This document shows, piece after piece, positions 27,755 to 35,943 of a stretch of DNA of 46,862 nucleotides (positions are counted from its first letter, which is position 1; each line of letters starts with the position of its first letter). The notes under the pieces were generated by a model that was not told where the DNA came from, searched no databases, and saw nothing but the letters and a program-made list of their open reading frames with translations. The translations under genes and the position numbers were made by a program. The DNA is from an uncultured Flavobacteriales bacterium (lineage in GTDB: Bacteria; Bacteroidota; Bacteroidia; Flavobacteriales; BACL11): the NCBI GenBank assembly GCA_913031595.1, contig CAJWCP010000011.1:1-46862 (forward strand), written 5' to 3'.

Positions 27755-27762
27755 CAAAATTA
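27755..27762 (-). promoter_or_regulatory. -7 promoter element upstream of ccsA
   Basis: TAATTTTG on the minus strand matches TAnnTTTG, ending 17 bases before the ccsA ATG and predicting a leader of about 11 bases. Confidence 0.5.
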
Positions 27763-27773
27763 CGAATTATTAT

Positions 27774-27781
27774 TAGATTTG
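27774..27781 (+). promoter_or_regulatory. -7 promoter element upstream of the DUF2520 operon
   Basis: TAGATTTG matches TAnnTTTG, 16 bases before the ATG at 27798. It sits 11 bases from the opposing ccsA element, so the two divergent promoters overlap in their upstream parts. Confidence 0.52.
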
Positions 27782-27797
27782 TCATTAAATAGATTAA

Positions 27798-28553
27798 ATG
27801 AAAAACATTACACTAATTGGATCAGGAAATGTTGCAACTCACTTAGGTCTTGCTCTTAAAAAAAATGGGTTTAATATAAAGCAAGTATATAGTAAAGTAT
27901 TAAAGAATGCTGAAAAACTATCTTTAATATTAGAAGCAGAAGCTATAAATAAATTGGAAAAACTTACTGATAGTGACCTAACAATACTGTCAGTAAGTGA
28001 CAATGCAATTGAAACAATACTTAAAAACATAAAAGATAGACCTATTGTGCATACATCAGGATATACAGGCATAAATATCTTTAATAAAAAATTTAATAAC
28101 TGTGGTGTTATTTATCCTTTACAAACTCTCAATAAAGAAGTAAGTTTAGAATTCTCAGAGACGCCTTTATGTATTGAGGCGAATAACCCAATATTTGAAA
28201 AAAAAATAACAAAGTTAGCTTACTCCATCTCTAAACATATAATAGCATTAGATTCTGAAAAGAGAAAATCAATACATATTGCAGCAGTTTTTGCATCAAA
28301 CTTCACCAATCATATGTTATCTATCGCATATGACCTGCTAAAAGAGAAGAATATAGACTTTTCTATATTATTACCTTTAGTAAATCAAAGCATAAAAAAA
28401 ATAAAAAACAATAATCCAAAAGATGTTCAGACAGGACCTGCAAAACGAAAAGATATAAATATTATCAATCATCATGTGCACGATATTAAAAATACTAGAA
28501 TAAAGAAAATATATAAAACAATAACTGATTCAATCATCAAAGCAAGTGAATAG
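27798..28553 (+). CDS. Rossmann-fold DUF2520 protein
   Basis: A 251-residue protein with an N-terminal NAD(P)-binding site (GSGNVATHLGLALKKNGF, residues 8-25) like the F420/NADP oxidoreductase family, followed by a helical DUF2520 C-terminal domain (about 125-245) with HIAAVFASNFTNHM. The fold resembles ketopantoate and pyrroline-5-carboxylate reductases, but the substrate of DUF2520 proteins is not established. It is the first gene of an operon in which each gene overlaps the next by 8 bases (DUF2520, UbiA family, Maf). Confidence 0.85.
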   Translation: MKNITLIGSGNVATHLGLALKKNGFNIKQVYSKVLKNAEKLSLILEAEAINKLEKLTDSDLTILSVSDNAIETILKNIKDRPIVHTSGYTGINIFNKKFNNCGVIYPLQTLNKEVSLEFSETPLCIEANNPIFEKKITKLAYSISKHIIALDSEKRKSIHIAAVFASNFTNHMLSIAYDLLKEKNIDFSILLPLVNQSIKKIKNNNPKDVQTGPAKRKDINIINHHVHDIKNTRIKKIYKTITDSIIKASE

Positions 28554-29502
28554 ACTTACTACATTCCTTAAACTGATAAGGATTCAAAATTTATTAATAT
28601 TATCCTTCGTCCTATTTACACTTAAATATCAATTTATTAATTATTATATTATTAATCCTGTATTATCTAATTATAATTTCTTCTTACTTATAATATCAAC
28701 AATTTTAATTATGGCAGGAGGATACATTATTAATGACATATATGATATAAAAACAGATGAAATAAATAATACACAAATTCTTAATAAATACTTAAACATA
28801 AAATATATAAAATGGATATATATTGCACTAAATATATTAGGAATATGTATAGGTTCTTATTTAGCTTTTCAAATCAATATACCTAGATACAGTCTTATTT
28901 TTATATTCTCAAGTCTTAGTCTGTGGATCTACTCAAAGAAACTTAAGAGATTATTATTAATTGGAAATATTCTAATTGCATTCTTAATAATAGTATCTAT
29001 ACTAAACATTGGACTTTTTGATATATACTCTAATGGCTTTAGTAAAGAAGAATTGATAATCTTTAAGGTTATTACCTATTATGCAAGCTTTGCAGGTCTA
29101 ATAACATTATTTAGAGAAATTATTAAAGATGTAGAAGACATAAAAGGAGACATAAGTATAAAAGCAACAACACTAGCGATTAAGTATGGTACAAAAAACA
29201 CAAAAAGAATTGCATTAACCATTATTATCTTTACATCAATGCTTATTGGCTATTTCCAATATTTTCAATATAGTATAATAAATACTAAATTTGAATATAA
29301 CATCTCTGTATGGGGAGGTAATCAATTATCTTTGCTGTATACTGTATTAATACAAATTTTATTTTTATTAATAATTATAAAAACATATAACGCACAAACA
29401 AAAGAAGATTTTTCAACTATTAGTACAATATCTAAAATAATAATGATTATAGGAATTATTTCTATCCCTACATTCACCTACTTACATTTAAATAATGCTT
29501 AA
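28546..29502 (+). CDS. UbiA-family prenyltransferase (geranylgeranylglycerol-phosphate type)
   Basis: A 318-residue membrane protein with eight or nine hydrophobic helices. The first Asp-rich site is NDIYDIKTDEIN near residues 64-75 and the second is FREIIKDVEDIKGD near 189-202. This pattern resembles bacterial members annotated as geranylgeranylglycerol-phosphate geranylgeranyltransferases rather than quinone prenyltransferases; the acceptor in Bacteroidota is not established. It starts at GTG (28546) inside the end of the DUF2520 gene, an 8-base overlap, which supports the unusual start. It is clearly distinct from the MqnP-like UbiA at 8.2 kb. Confidence 0.8.
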   Translation: MNRLTTFLKLIRIQNLLILSFVLFTLKYQFINYYIINPVLSNYNFFLLIISTILIMAGGYIINDIYDIKTDEINNTQILNKYLNIKYIKWIYIALNILGICIGSYLAFQINIPRYSLIFIFSSLSLWIYSKKLKRLLLIGNILIAFLIIVSILNIGLFDIYSNGFSKEELIIFKVITYYASFAGLITLFREIIKDVEDIKGDISIKATTLAIKYGTKNTKRIALTIIIFTSMLIGYFQYFQYSIINTKFEYNISVWGGNQLSLLYTVLIQILFLLIIIKTYNAQTKEDFSTISTISKIIMIIGIISIPTFTYLHLNNA

Positions 29503-30079
29503 AGAAAAACTTCAAGAATACAATATCATACTAGGATCTTCATCTCCTAGAAGAAAGAAACTATTAAAAGAATTACAGATAAAATTTAAAGTGCAAATAT
29601 GTCATCATGAAGAAATTTACTCTCATAGATTAAAAGAAAAGAAGGTTGCAGAGTTCTTAGCTCAACAAAAATCTTTTTATCTTTCAGAAAAGCTAAAAAA
29701 AGATGATTTAATTATAACAGCAGACACAATAGTCGTTCTAAAAAATACAATTCTAAATAAACCTAAAAATCAAACTGATGCATTTAACATACTAACTAAA
29801 CTATCTAATAGAACACATAAGGTAATTACAGGAGTATTTATTAGGACAGTAAAACAAAATATCCTCTTTTCTACTACAACAAAAGTAACATTTAAGAAAC
29901 TTTCTAATGAAGAGATTAACTTTTACATCAACAACTATAAAATAAAAGACAAGGCAGGTAGTTATGGAATACAGGACTGGATAGGAAAAATAGGTGTTAT
30001 TTCTATCGAAGGATCATATACAAATGTTTTAGGATTACCTTTAACAGAATTATACGAAAATCTAAAAAAAATCAAATAG
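29495..30079 (+). CDS. Maf-like nucleotide pyrophosphatase
   Basis: A 194-residue Maf/YhdE-family protein. The signature SSSPRRKKLL is at about residues 15-24, the catalytic Asp lies in the ADTIV segment (about 71-75), and the C-terminal YGIQDWIG ... GSYTNVLGLPL block is intact. Maf proteins hydrolyse non-canonical nucleoside triphosphates such as dTTP/UTP and methylated analogues, and act in housecleaning or division arrest. It overlaps the preceding UbiA gene by 8 bases and closes the operon; the wza-like gene follows behind its own promoter. Confidence 0.92.
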   Translation: MLKEKLQEYNIILGSSSPRRKKLLKELQIKFKVQICHHEEIYSHRLKEKKVAEFLAQQKSFYLSEKLKKDDLIITADTIVVLKNTILNKPKNQTDAFNILTKLSNRTHKVITGVFIRTVKQNILFSTTTKVTFKKLSNEEINFYINNYKIKDKAGSYGIQDWIGKIGVISIEGSYTNVLGLPLTELYENLKKIK

Positions 30080-30092
30080 GATGTTAATTTAT

Positions 30093-30100
30093 TATCTTTG
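30093..30100 (+). promoter_or_regulatory. -7 promoter element of the wza-wzc pair
   Basis: TATCTTTG matches TAnnTTTG, 15 bases before the ATG at 30116. Its last three bases are the TTG that the ORF track uses as a start codon. Confidence 0.55.
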
Positions 30101-30115
30101 CATAAAAAGAAAAAA

Positions 30116-30901
30116 ATGTTAAGACTAGAATCATCTTTATTTCTTAGAATATTAATCATAAGTGTAATGTTTATTCAAGCTTGTACTCCTATTGAAAAAA
30201 TTACTTACCTGAACAACAGTAAGCTAGGAGAATGGGAAATATCACCAATACCTCCTAAACATCATCTTGAAGTAGGCGATGTCCTAATTGTTAAGGTTAT
30301 AAGCAGGAATCAAGAATCTAATAATCTATTTAATCTTGAAACAAATACTAATAGTGTAAACCAAAAAATAACAGAAGCTAATCTTTATTTAAATGGTTTC
30401 ACAATAAATCAAGAGGGATTTATTGATATTCCAAATGTTGGTCCAATTTATGTTCTTAACCAAACATTAGAAGAGGCTGAAGAAACTATTATGCTAAAAG
30501 CTAAGGAATACCTAATTAATCCTTTTGTATTAGTCAAACTTGCTAATTTTGAAATCACTATTCTAGGAGAGGTAACTATACCAGGAAGATACCCTGTATA
30601 TAAAGAAGGAATCACAATATATGAAGCATTAGCTATGGCAGGAGATATTAATGATTATGGTAATCTACAAGAAGTTAAAATGATTCGATCAAATAAGAAT
30701 AAAAAAGAAGTGTATTATCTTGATCTAACTGATGCAGATATCCTGACATCTGATTTTTATTACCTGCATAATAATGATCTAATATACATCCCTCCTTTAC
30801 AACAATATGGAGGAATAAGCAAAACTCAATCACAATTATTACTCTCTACTTTAACAACATTAGCAATACTATACAATGTTTATTTAAGATCGCTAGAATA
30901 A
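30116..30901 (+). CDS. Wza-like polysaccharide export outer-membrane lipoprotein
   Basis: I start at the ATG at 30116 (261 residues) since MLRLESSLFLRILIISVMFIQAC is a lipoprotein signal with the lipidated Cys at 23; the TTG used in the track is part of the promoter. The Poly_export domain begins at HHLEVGDVLIVKVIS, and a SLBB domain follows at ILGEVTIPGRYPVYKEG near residues 150-166. A C-terminal hydrophobic segment (QLLLSTLTTLAILYNVYL) resembles the Wza transmembrane helix. It forms the outer-membrane exit channel for capsule or exopolysaccharide together with the Wzc-like protein encoded 1 base downstream. Confidence 0.9.
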   Translation: MLRLESSLFLRILIISVMFIQACTPIEKITYLNNSKLGEWEISPIPPKHHLEVGDVLIVKVISRNQESNNLFNLETNTNSVNQKITEANLYLNGFTINQEGFIDIPNVGPIYVLNQTLEEAEETIMLKAKEYLINPFVLVKLANFEITILGEVTIPGRYPVYKEGITIYEALAMAGDINDYGNLQEVKMIRSNKNKKEVYYLDLTDADILTSDFYYLHNNDLIYIPPLQQYGGISKTQSQLLLSTLTTLAILYNVYLRSLE

Positions 30902-30902
30902 A

Positions 30903-33311
30903 ATGTACGAAGAAAAAGACATAGAAGAAACTATCGATATAAAAGGAATTATACTATATTATATCCAGTATTGGTATTATTTTATTCTTACTATATTATT
31001 TGCTATATCTATTGCATTCTTAGTCAACCGATATACTATTCCTGAATATAGTGCATCAACAACATTGTTAATAAGAGATGATAATAACACTCAAATGGGG
31101 GCTGAAAATCTATTAGAAGGATTAGAAATGTTTAGTGGAAAAAAGAACCTAAAAAATGAAATCATAATATTAAACTCATATAATCTAGCAGCAAAAGTAG
31201 TAGAAGAGCTAGAATTAGGCATATCTTATTTTGAACATGGATTTATTAAATCTAATGAGCTTTTCCAAACTGCTCCTTTTAAAGTTAATGTAGACTCAAC
31301 ACATGTCCAGCTAACTGGAGTCGACTTCTTCATAGAACCAATTGATGATAAAAAATTCAAGTTAAGAATAAAAACTAACAAACAACATCCTTATATTATT
31401 AGTAAAGAAAAACTTGACAAATCACTTACAGCAGATCTAAATATTCAAGAAACTTATTTATTCAATTCTGCAATACAAAATAAATATTATTCATTTTCAA
31501 TAAATAAAAGCCAGAATTTTAATATAGAGTCTATTCTAGAAGCTGACAAATCATATTCTTTTAAACTTCATCAAAAGAAAAAATATGCACAACAACTAAC
31601 AAACAAAATTATTATTAATCCTATTAATAAAGAAACCTCTGTGCTAAAAATTAGCATGACTGGTAATAATGTAAGGAAGATAAAAAAAATACTAGACAAA
31701 CTAACTGAAGTATACATCCAAACTGGATTAGATGAGAAGAATATAATGGCAATTAACACTATCCGATTTATTGACACACAACTTGAAATTATTGAAGACT
31801 CCTTAATATTTATAGAAGATCAACTTGAAGTATTTAAGATAGAAAATCCAAACTTAGATATTGTTGATAAAGATTTTGGAACCTTCTTCCAAAAACAAAG
31901 ATTAGATAATACCCTATCAGAACAATCAGTAAACATTAAATACTATAAATCTTTATTGTCTTATCTGAAGAATGAAAATAATGCAAATTCAATTGTCTCT
32001 CCTACTTCAATGGGGATTAGTAATCCTGAATTAAATAATCTAATTAATCAATTATTACAGCTTTACCATAAAAAAGGAGACTTAGAATTAACTACGACAA
32101 ATAATCACCCAACATATCAAGCTATATTAGCACAAATAGAGAATACAAAAATCACTATTATTGAAAATGTAAATAATCTTATTGGATCAGCATTAATCTA
32201 TGAGAAAGATCTAAAAAGCAGAATTACAACTTTTAATTCTAAAATCACTAAACTTCCAGAGGCTGAGAAAAGATACTTAATTCTAAAAAGAAAATATGAG
32301 TATAATGAGCAAACAACTATATATTTACAACAAAAGAAATATGAAGCATCCCTTGCTAAAGCAGGAACAGAATCAGATCATAAAGTAATTGACTACGCAA
32401 TTGCAAATAATAATGAAAAACCTATTAAACCTAAGACATTTATCACCTATTTTATTGCTCTAATAATTGGTTTTATTATTCCAATTACTTTTATTTATTT
32501 ACGTAATCTATTTAATGACAAAATATCTAATAAGTCTGACCTTACATCTGCTACAAAAATACCAGTATTAGGATTAATCGGTCATAGTGACAAAGCAAAT
32601 AGTCTAATTGTTCCAAACGCATCAAAATCTATTCTTGCAGAATCATTCAGAGCTTTACGAACAAACATACAGTATCTAGCAGCAGATAAAAAAAACAAAG
32701 TAATTACTGTCACATCCTCAATAGGAGGAGAAGGAAAAACATTTATTGCTATGAATCTATCCTCTATTTTTGCACTTGCGGGACAGAAAACTATATTAAT
32801 AGGAGGAGATCTTCGAAAACCTAAATTAAGTGAAGAATTTAAAGTTGATACAAAAAAAGGATTAAGTAGTTATTTAATTAATAAGTCTTCTTTATCAGAA
32901 ATTATTCAAAAAACAGAAATAGAGCATTTAGATGTAATTATATCTGGCCCTACCCCTCCTAATCCAGCAGAACTATTAAATAGTGAAAAAATGAGTGAAT
33001 TAATAGCTCGACTTAATAAGAAATATGATTATGTAATTGTTGACACTCCTCCTATCGGACTTGTGACAGATGGTGTTATCTTAATGCAGAATACAGATAT
33101 AAATCTATATGTAGTAAGACATAATTATTCCAAAATCAAAACACTCAACCTGATCAACAATCTATATACTAATGAACAGGTTAAAAATATCCATATAATT
33201 ATTAATGATTTTCATAAAGATGCAAGCGGATATGGATATGGATATGGATATGGATATGGATATGGAGAATCAACATCTGGATATGGATATTATGAAACAG
33301 AAGAAGAATAG
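30903..33311 (+). CDS. Wzc-like polysaccharide co-polymerase / BY-kinase
   Basis: An 802-residue protein: Wzz domain with membrane helices near residues 18-40 and 510-530, coiled coil between, then a cytoplasmic bacterial tyrosine kinase. Walker A is GGEGKT (608-613), Walker A' ILIGGDLRKP (631-640) and Walker B YVIVDTPP (about 700-707). The first Asp of the usual A' DxDxR is Gly here. The C-terminal tail (776-802) holds six GY dipeptides plus GYGYY, nine tyrosines in all, matching in position the Tyr cluster autophosphorylated in BY-kinases but with a repeat-like composition. It controls chain length and export with the Wza-like partner. Confidence 0.92.
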   Translation: MYEEKDIEETIDIKGIILYYIQYWYYFILTILFAISIAFLVNRYTIPEYSASTTLLIRDDNNTQMGAENLLEGLEMFSGKKNLKNEIIILNSYNLAAKVVEELELGISYFEHGFIKSNELFQTAPFKVNVDSTHVQLTGVDFFIEPIDDKKFKLRIKTNKQHPYIISKEKLDKSLTADLNIQETYLFNSAIQNKYYSFSINKSQNFNIESILEADKSYSFKLHQKKKYAQQLTNKIIINPINKETSVLKISMTGNNVRKIKKILDKLTEVYIQTGLDEKNIMAINTIRFIDTQLEIIEDSLIFIEDQLEVFKIENPNLDIVDKDFGTFFQKQRLDNTLSEQSVNIKYYKSLLSYLKNENNANSIVSPTSMGISNPELNNLINQLLQLYHKKGDLELTTTNNHPTYQAILAQIENTKITIIENVNNLIGSALIYEKDLKSRITTFNSKITKLPEAEKRYLILKRKYEYNEQTTIYLQQKKYEASLAKAGTESDHKVIDYAIANNNEKPIKPKTFITYFIALIIGFIIPITFIYLRNLFNDKISNKSDLTSATKIPVLGLIGHSDKANSLIVPNASKSILAESFRALRTNIQYLAADKKNKVITVTSSIGGEGKTFIAMNLSSIFALAGQKTILIGGDLRKPKLSEEFKVDTKKGLSSYLINKSSLSEIIQKTEIEHLDVIISGPTPPNPAELLNSEKMSELIARLNKKYDYVIVDTPPIGLVTDGVILMQNTDINLYVVRHNYSKIKTLNLINNLYTNEQVKNIHIIINDFHKDASGYGYGYGYGYGYGESTSGYGYYETEEE
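33228..33263 (+). repeat. GGATAT hexamer repeat encoding (Gly-Tyr)6
   Basis: Six perfect tandem copies of GGATAT in frame within the wzc-like 3' end, followed by GGAGAA and a degenerate partial copy (GGATATGGATATTAT). A perfect hexamer array is a candidate for slipped-strand length change that keeps the reading frame. Confidence 0.95.
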
Positions 33312-33352
33312 TAATATTTGTTTGATCTTGGAAATATTCAATCTATTAAAAA

Positions 33353-34819
33353 ATGAATGACAAAAAAATCTCTTTTTTATTAGCAACAACCCCTATCATT
33401 CTTCTTGTAATATTGCTTATACTAAATGTAGTGCTATATGGAGATAACACCCTTGGAGGCTCTAACCAAATGGCTTTATTATTATCAGGAGCCCTAGCTG
33501 TTATCATTGGTATATATTATAAAGTAAAATGGAAGAGGATTATCGAAGGAATTAGTGAAAGTATAAAATCTATAATACCTGCAATGATCATGTTATTACT
33601 TATTGGTTCTCTATCAGGAACATGGTTGATATCAGGAATTATTCCTACCATGATTTATTATGGATTAAAGATTCTAAACCCAGATATATTTCTTTTTGCT
33701 ACGGCGATAATCACAGCAATAATATCTGTGTCTACAGGAAGTTCATGGAGCACTATTGCTACTGTAGGTCTTGCTCTATTAAGTATTGGCACAGCAATAG
33801 GCCTTCCTGTTGGAATAATCTGTGGCGCTATCATATCAGGAGCATATTTTGGAGATAAAATGTCTCCCTTATCAGAAACTACAAATATGGCCTCTGGATT
33901 GACAGGAGTAGATTTATTTAAGCATATAAAACATATGATGTATACAACAATCCCTTCTTTTATTATCACAATAATTTTATTCCTATTTATTGGTTTCTAT
34001 TACAAAACCGATATTTCTGATGAACAAATTAATCTTGCATTAAACCTTATATCAAATAATTTTGTGATTACTCCATGGCTTTTTATAATACCAATAATCG
34101 TTATCTATATCATAATAAAGAGAACACCTGCAATACCTGCTCTTTTCTTAGGGACATTATTAGGGGCTTTTGCTGCAATAATATTACAGACAGATATAGT
34201 AATACAAGTTTCTGGATTAACAGAAAATACATTCATGGCTCAATATAAAGGTGTTTTAAATGCTATGGTTGGAGATGTTAATTTTTCTTCTATTAATGAT
34301 CAGATAAATAATATATTTAAAATAAATGAAGCTAATAGAAGTAATCTGTTAAAATCAAGTGGAATGTTAGGAATGATGAACACTATTCTTTTAATGATTT
34401 GTGCAATGATATTTAGTGGTTCAATACAAGCTACAGGCATATTAAAAAGCATTGCAGATCCTATTACAGCATATGCAAAAACAGAAGGAGGCTTAATTGC
34501 TACTACAGCTAGTTCATGTATCTTTTTTAATATTACTACATCAGATCAATACATGAGTATTGTTGTTCCAAGTCGTATGTTTGCTAAATCATATAAGGAT
34601 AAAGGATTGTCTCCAGAAAATTTAAGTCGAACATTAGAAGATAGTGGAACTATGACATCTGTGCTTATTCCTTGGAATTCCTGTGGCGCAACACAATCGG
34701 CTGTATTAGGCGTAGCAACAATATCTTACCTACCCTTCTGTTTTTTTAACTTAATTAGTCCGATAATGACAATTACTTACGGTTATCTAAGTATAAAAAT
34801 TAATCGACTAAACAAATAA
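33353..34819 (+). CDS. nhaC: Na+/H+ antiporter NhaC family
   Basis: A 488-residue membrane protein with about 11-12 hydrophobic segments. NhaC-family signatures are visible: GSSWSTIATVGLALLSIG near residues 125-142, SGAYFGDKMSPLSETTNMAS near 163-182, and a C-terminal half with ITTSDQYMSIVVPSRMF and IPWNSCGATQ. It exchanges Na+ for H+ across the inner membrane (some relatives couple malate/lactate), in keeping with a saline habitat. Its 3' end overlaps the convergent cysteine desulfurase by 12 bases with no terminator. It follows wzc by 41 bases and may be read through from it. Confidence 0.92.
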   Translation: MNDKKISFLLATTPIILLVILLILNVVLYGDNTLGGSNQMALLLSGALAVIIGIYYKVKWKRIIEGISESIKSIIPAMIMLLLIGSLSGTWLISGIIPTMIYYGLKILNPDIFLFATAIITAIISVSTGSSWSTIATVGLALLSIGTAIGLPVGIICGAIISGAYFGDKMSPLSETTNMASGLTGVDLFKHIKHMMYTTIPSFIITIILFLFIGFYYKTDISDEQINLALNLISNNFVITPWLFIIPIIVIYIIIKRTPAIPALFLGTLLGAFAAIILQTDIVIQVSGLTENTFMAQYKGVLNAMVGDVNFSSINDQINNIFKINEANRSNLLKSSGMLGMMNTILLMICAMIFSGSIQATGILKSIADPITAYAKTEGGLIATTASSCIFFNITTSDQYMSIVVPSRMFAKSYKDKGLSPENLSRTLEDSGTMTSVLIPWNSCGATQSAVLGVATISYLPFCFFNLISPIMTITYGYLSIKINRLNK

Positions 34820-35941
34820 TTCTTTTAATTTCTCAATAGTATAATCTATTTCTTCTTTAGTATTATATTTACTAAATGAAAATCTTATGCCTGGTCTTTT
34901 TGACTCAGGAAGAAGAGCAGAAAGAACATGAGAGCCTTTTACGCTACCTGAAGCACAAGCACTTCCTCCACTACAAGCAATACCCATGATATCTAAATTA
35001 AATAATAACATCTCATCAGCATTTGTCTCTGGAAAATGTACACTTAAAACAGTATATAAACTATTATCCATATCTGTACATTTTGCATAAAATCCAGCAT
35101 CAGGAATCTCACACTTAATTCTCTCAATCATATATGATTTTAATGATTTTATATAGTTAACCTCTTCTTCCAGTTTTTCATATGCCATAGTCATAGCCAT
35201 GGATAGACCAGCAATACCATAAATATTTTCAGTTCCTGCTCTCATATTTCTTTCCTGTCCCCCGCCTCGTAAAAAAGGTCTTATTTTTATATCTTCTGAT
35301 ATATAAATAAAACCTACTCCCTTAGGGCCATGAAACTTATGAGCAGAAGCTGCCATAAAATCTACATTTAACTCTTTCATGTTAAAAGGATAATGAGCTA
35401 TTGTTTGAACAGTGTCAGAATGGAATATTGCATTATATTGTTTACATATATCACCTATTGCTTTTAAATCTTGAAGTGTTCCAATTTCATTATTAGCATG
35501 CATAATAGAAACAAATGTTCTTGGATTATCTTCTAACAATTCTTTAAGATGAGATAAAGAAACTACCCCATCTTTATCAATATCAATATAAGAAAGTTTT
35601 ATTTTCCCTTCTTTTGCTAAATCCTCTAAAGGATATAATACAGCATGATGTGAGATCTTTGAGGTAATAGCATGTGTAATATTATGATCATATATACTAC
35701 ATTTAATAGCCATATTATCAGCCTCTGTACCTCCAGATGTAAAAAAAATATTACCAGGTGATGTATTTAATAACTTAGCTATATTCTTACGAGCATTCTC
35801 TACAATAATCTTAGATTCTCTACCAAAAGAATGAACTGATGAAGGATTTGCAAAATGATTATTCATCATTTTACTCATAAGATCAATTACCTCAGGAGCT
35901 ATAGGAGTAGTTGCTGCATTATCTAAATAAATCTTTTTCAT
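34808..35941 (-). CDS. Cysteine desulfurase (IscS/NifS family)
   Basis: A 377-residue class V aminotransferase-fold enzyme. The PLP lysine is K202 in SAHKFHGPKG, the PLP-stacking His is in KISHHAVLYP, and the active-site persulfide Cys is C329 in CSGGSACASGS. It mobilises sulfur from cysteine for Fe-S clusters or tRNA thiolation. No iscU, sufBCD or mnmA is adjacent, so its acceptor is unknown; the loop type (SACASG) suits IscS/NifS rather than SufS. It lies 2 bases behind glmM, forming a two-gene operon. Confidence 0.92.
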   Translation of the reverse strand: MKKIYLDNAATTPIAPEVIDLMSKMMNNHFANPSSVHSFGRESKIIVENARKNIAKLLNTSPGNIFFTSGGTEADNMAIKCSIYDHNITHAITSKISHHAVLYPLEDLAKEGKIKLSYIDIDKDGVVSLSHLKELLEDNPRTFVSIMHANNEIGTLQDLKAIGDICKQYNAIFHSDTVQTIAHYPFNMKELNVDFMAASAHKFHGPKGVGFIYISEDIKIRPFLRGGGQERNMRAGTENIYGIAGLSMAMTMAYEKLEEEVNYIKSLKSYMIERIKCEIPDAGFYAKCTDMDNSLYTVLSVHFPETNADEMLLFNLDIMGIACSGGSACASGSVKGSHVLSALLPESKRPGIRFSFSKYNTKEEIDYTIEKLKELFV

Positions 35942-35943
35942 AA

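Noticed and set aside
30098-30115. TTG start for the wza-like gene
   Set aside because: The TTG is the end of the -7 box TATCTTTG; the ATG at 30116 opens a proper lipoprotein signal.
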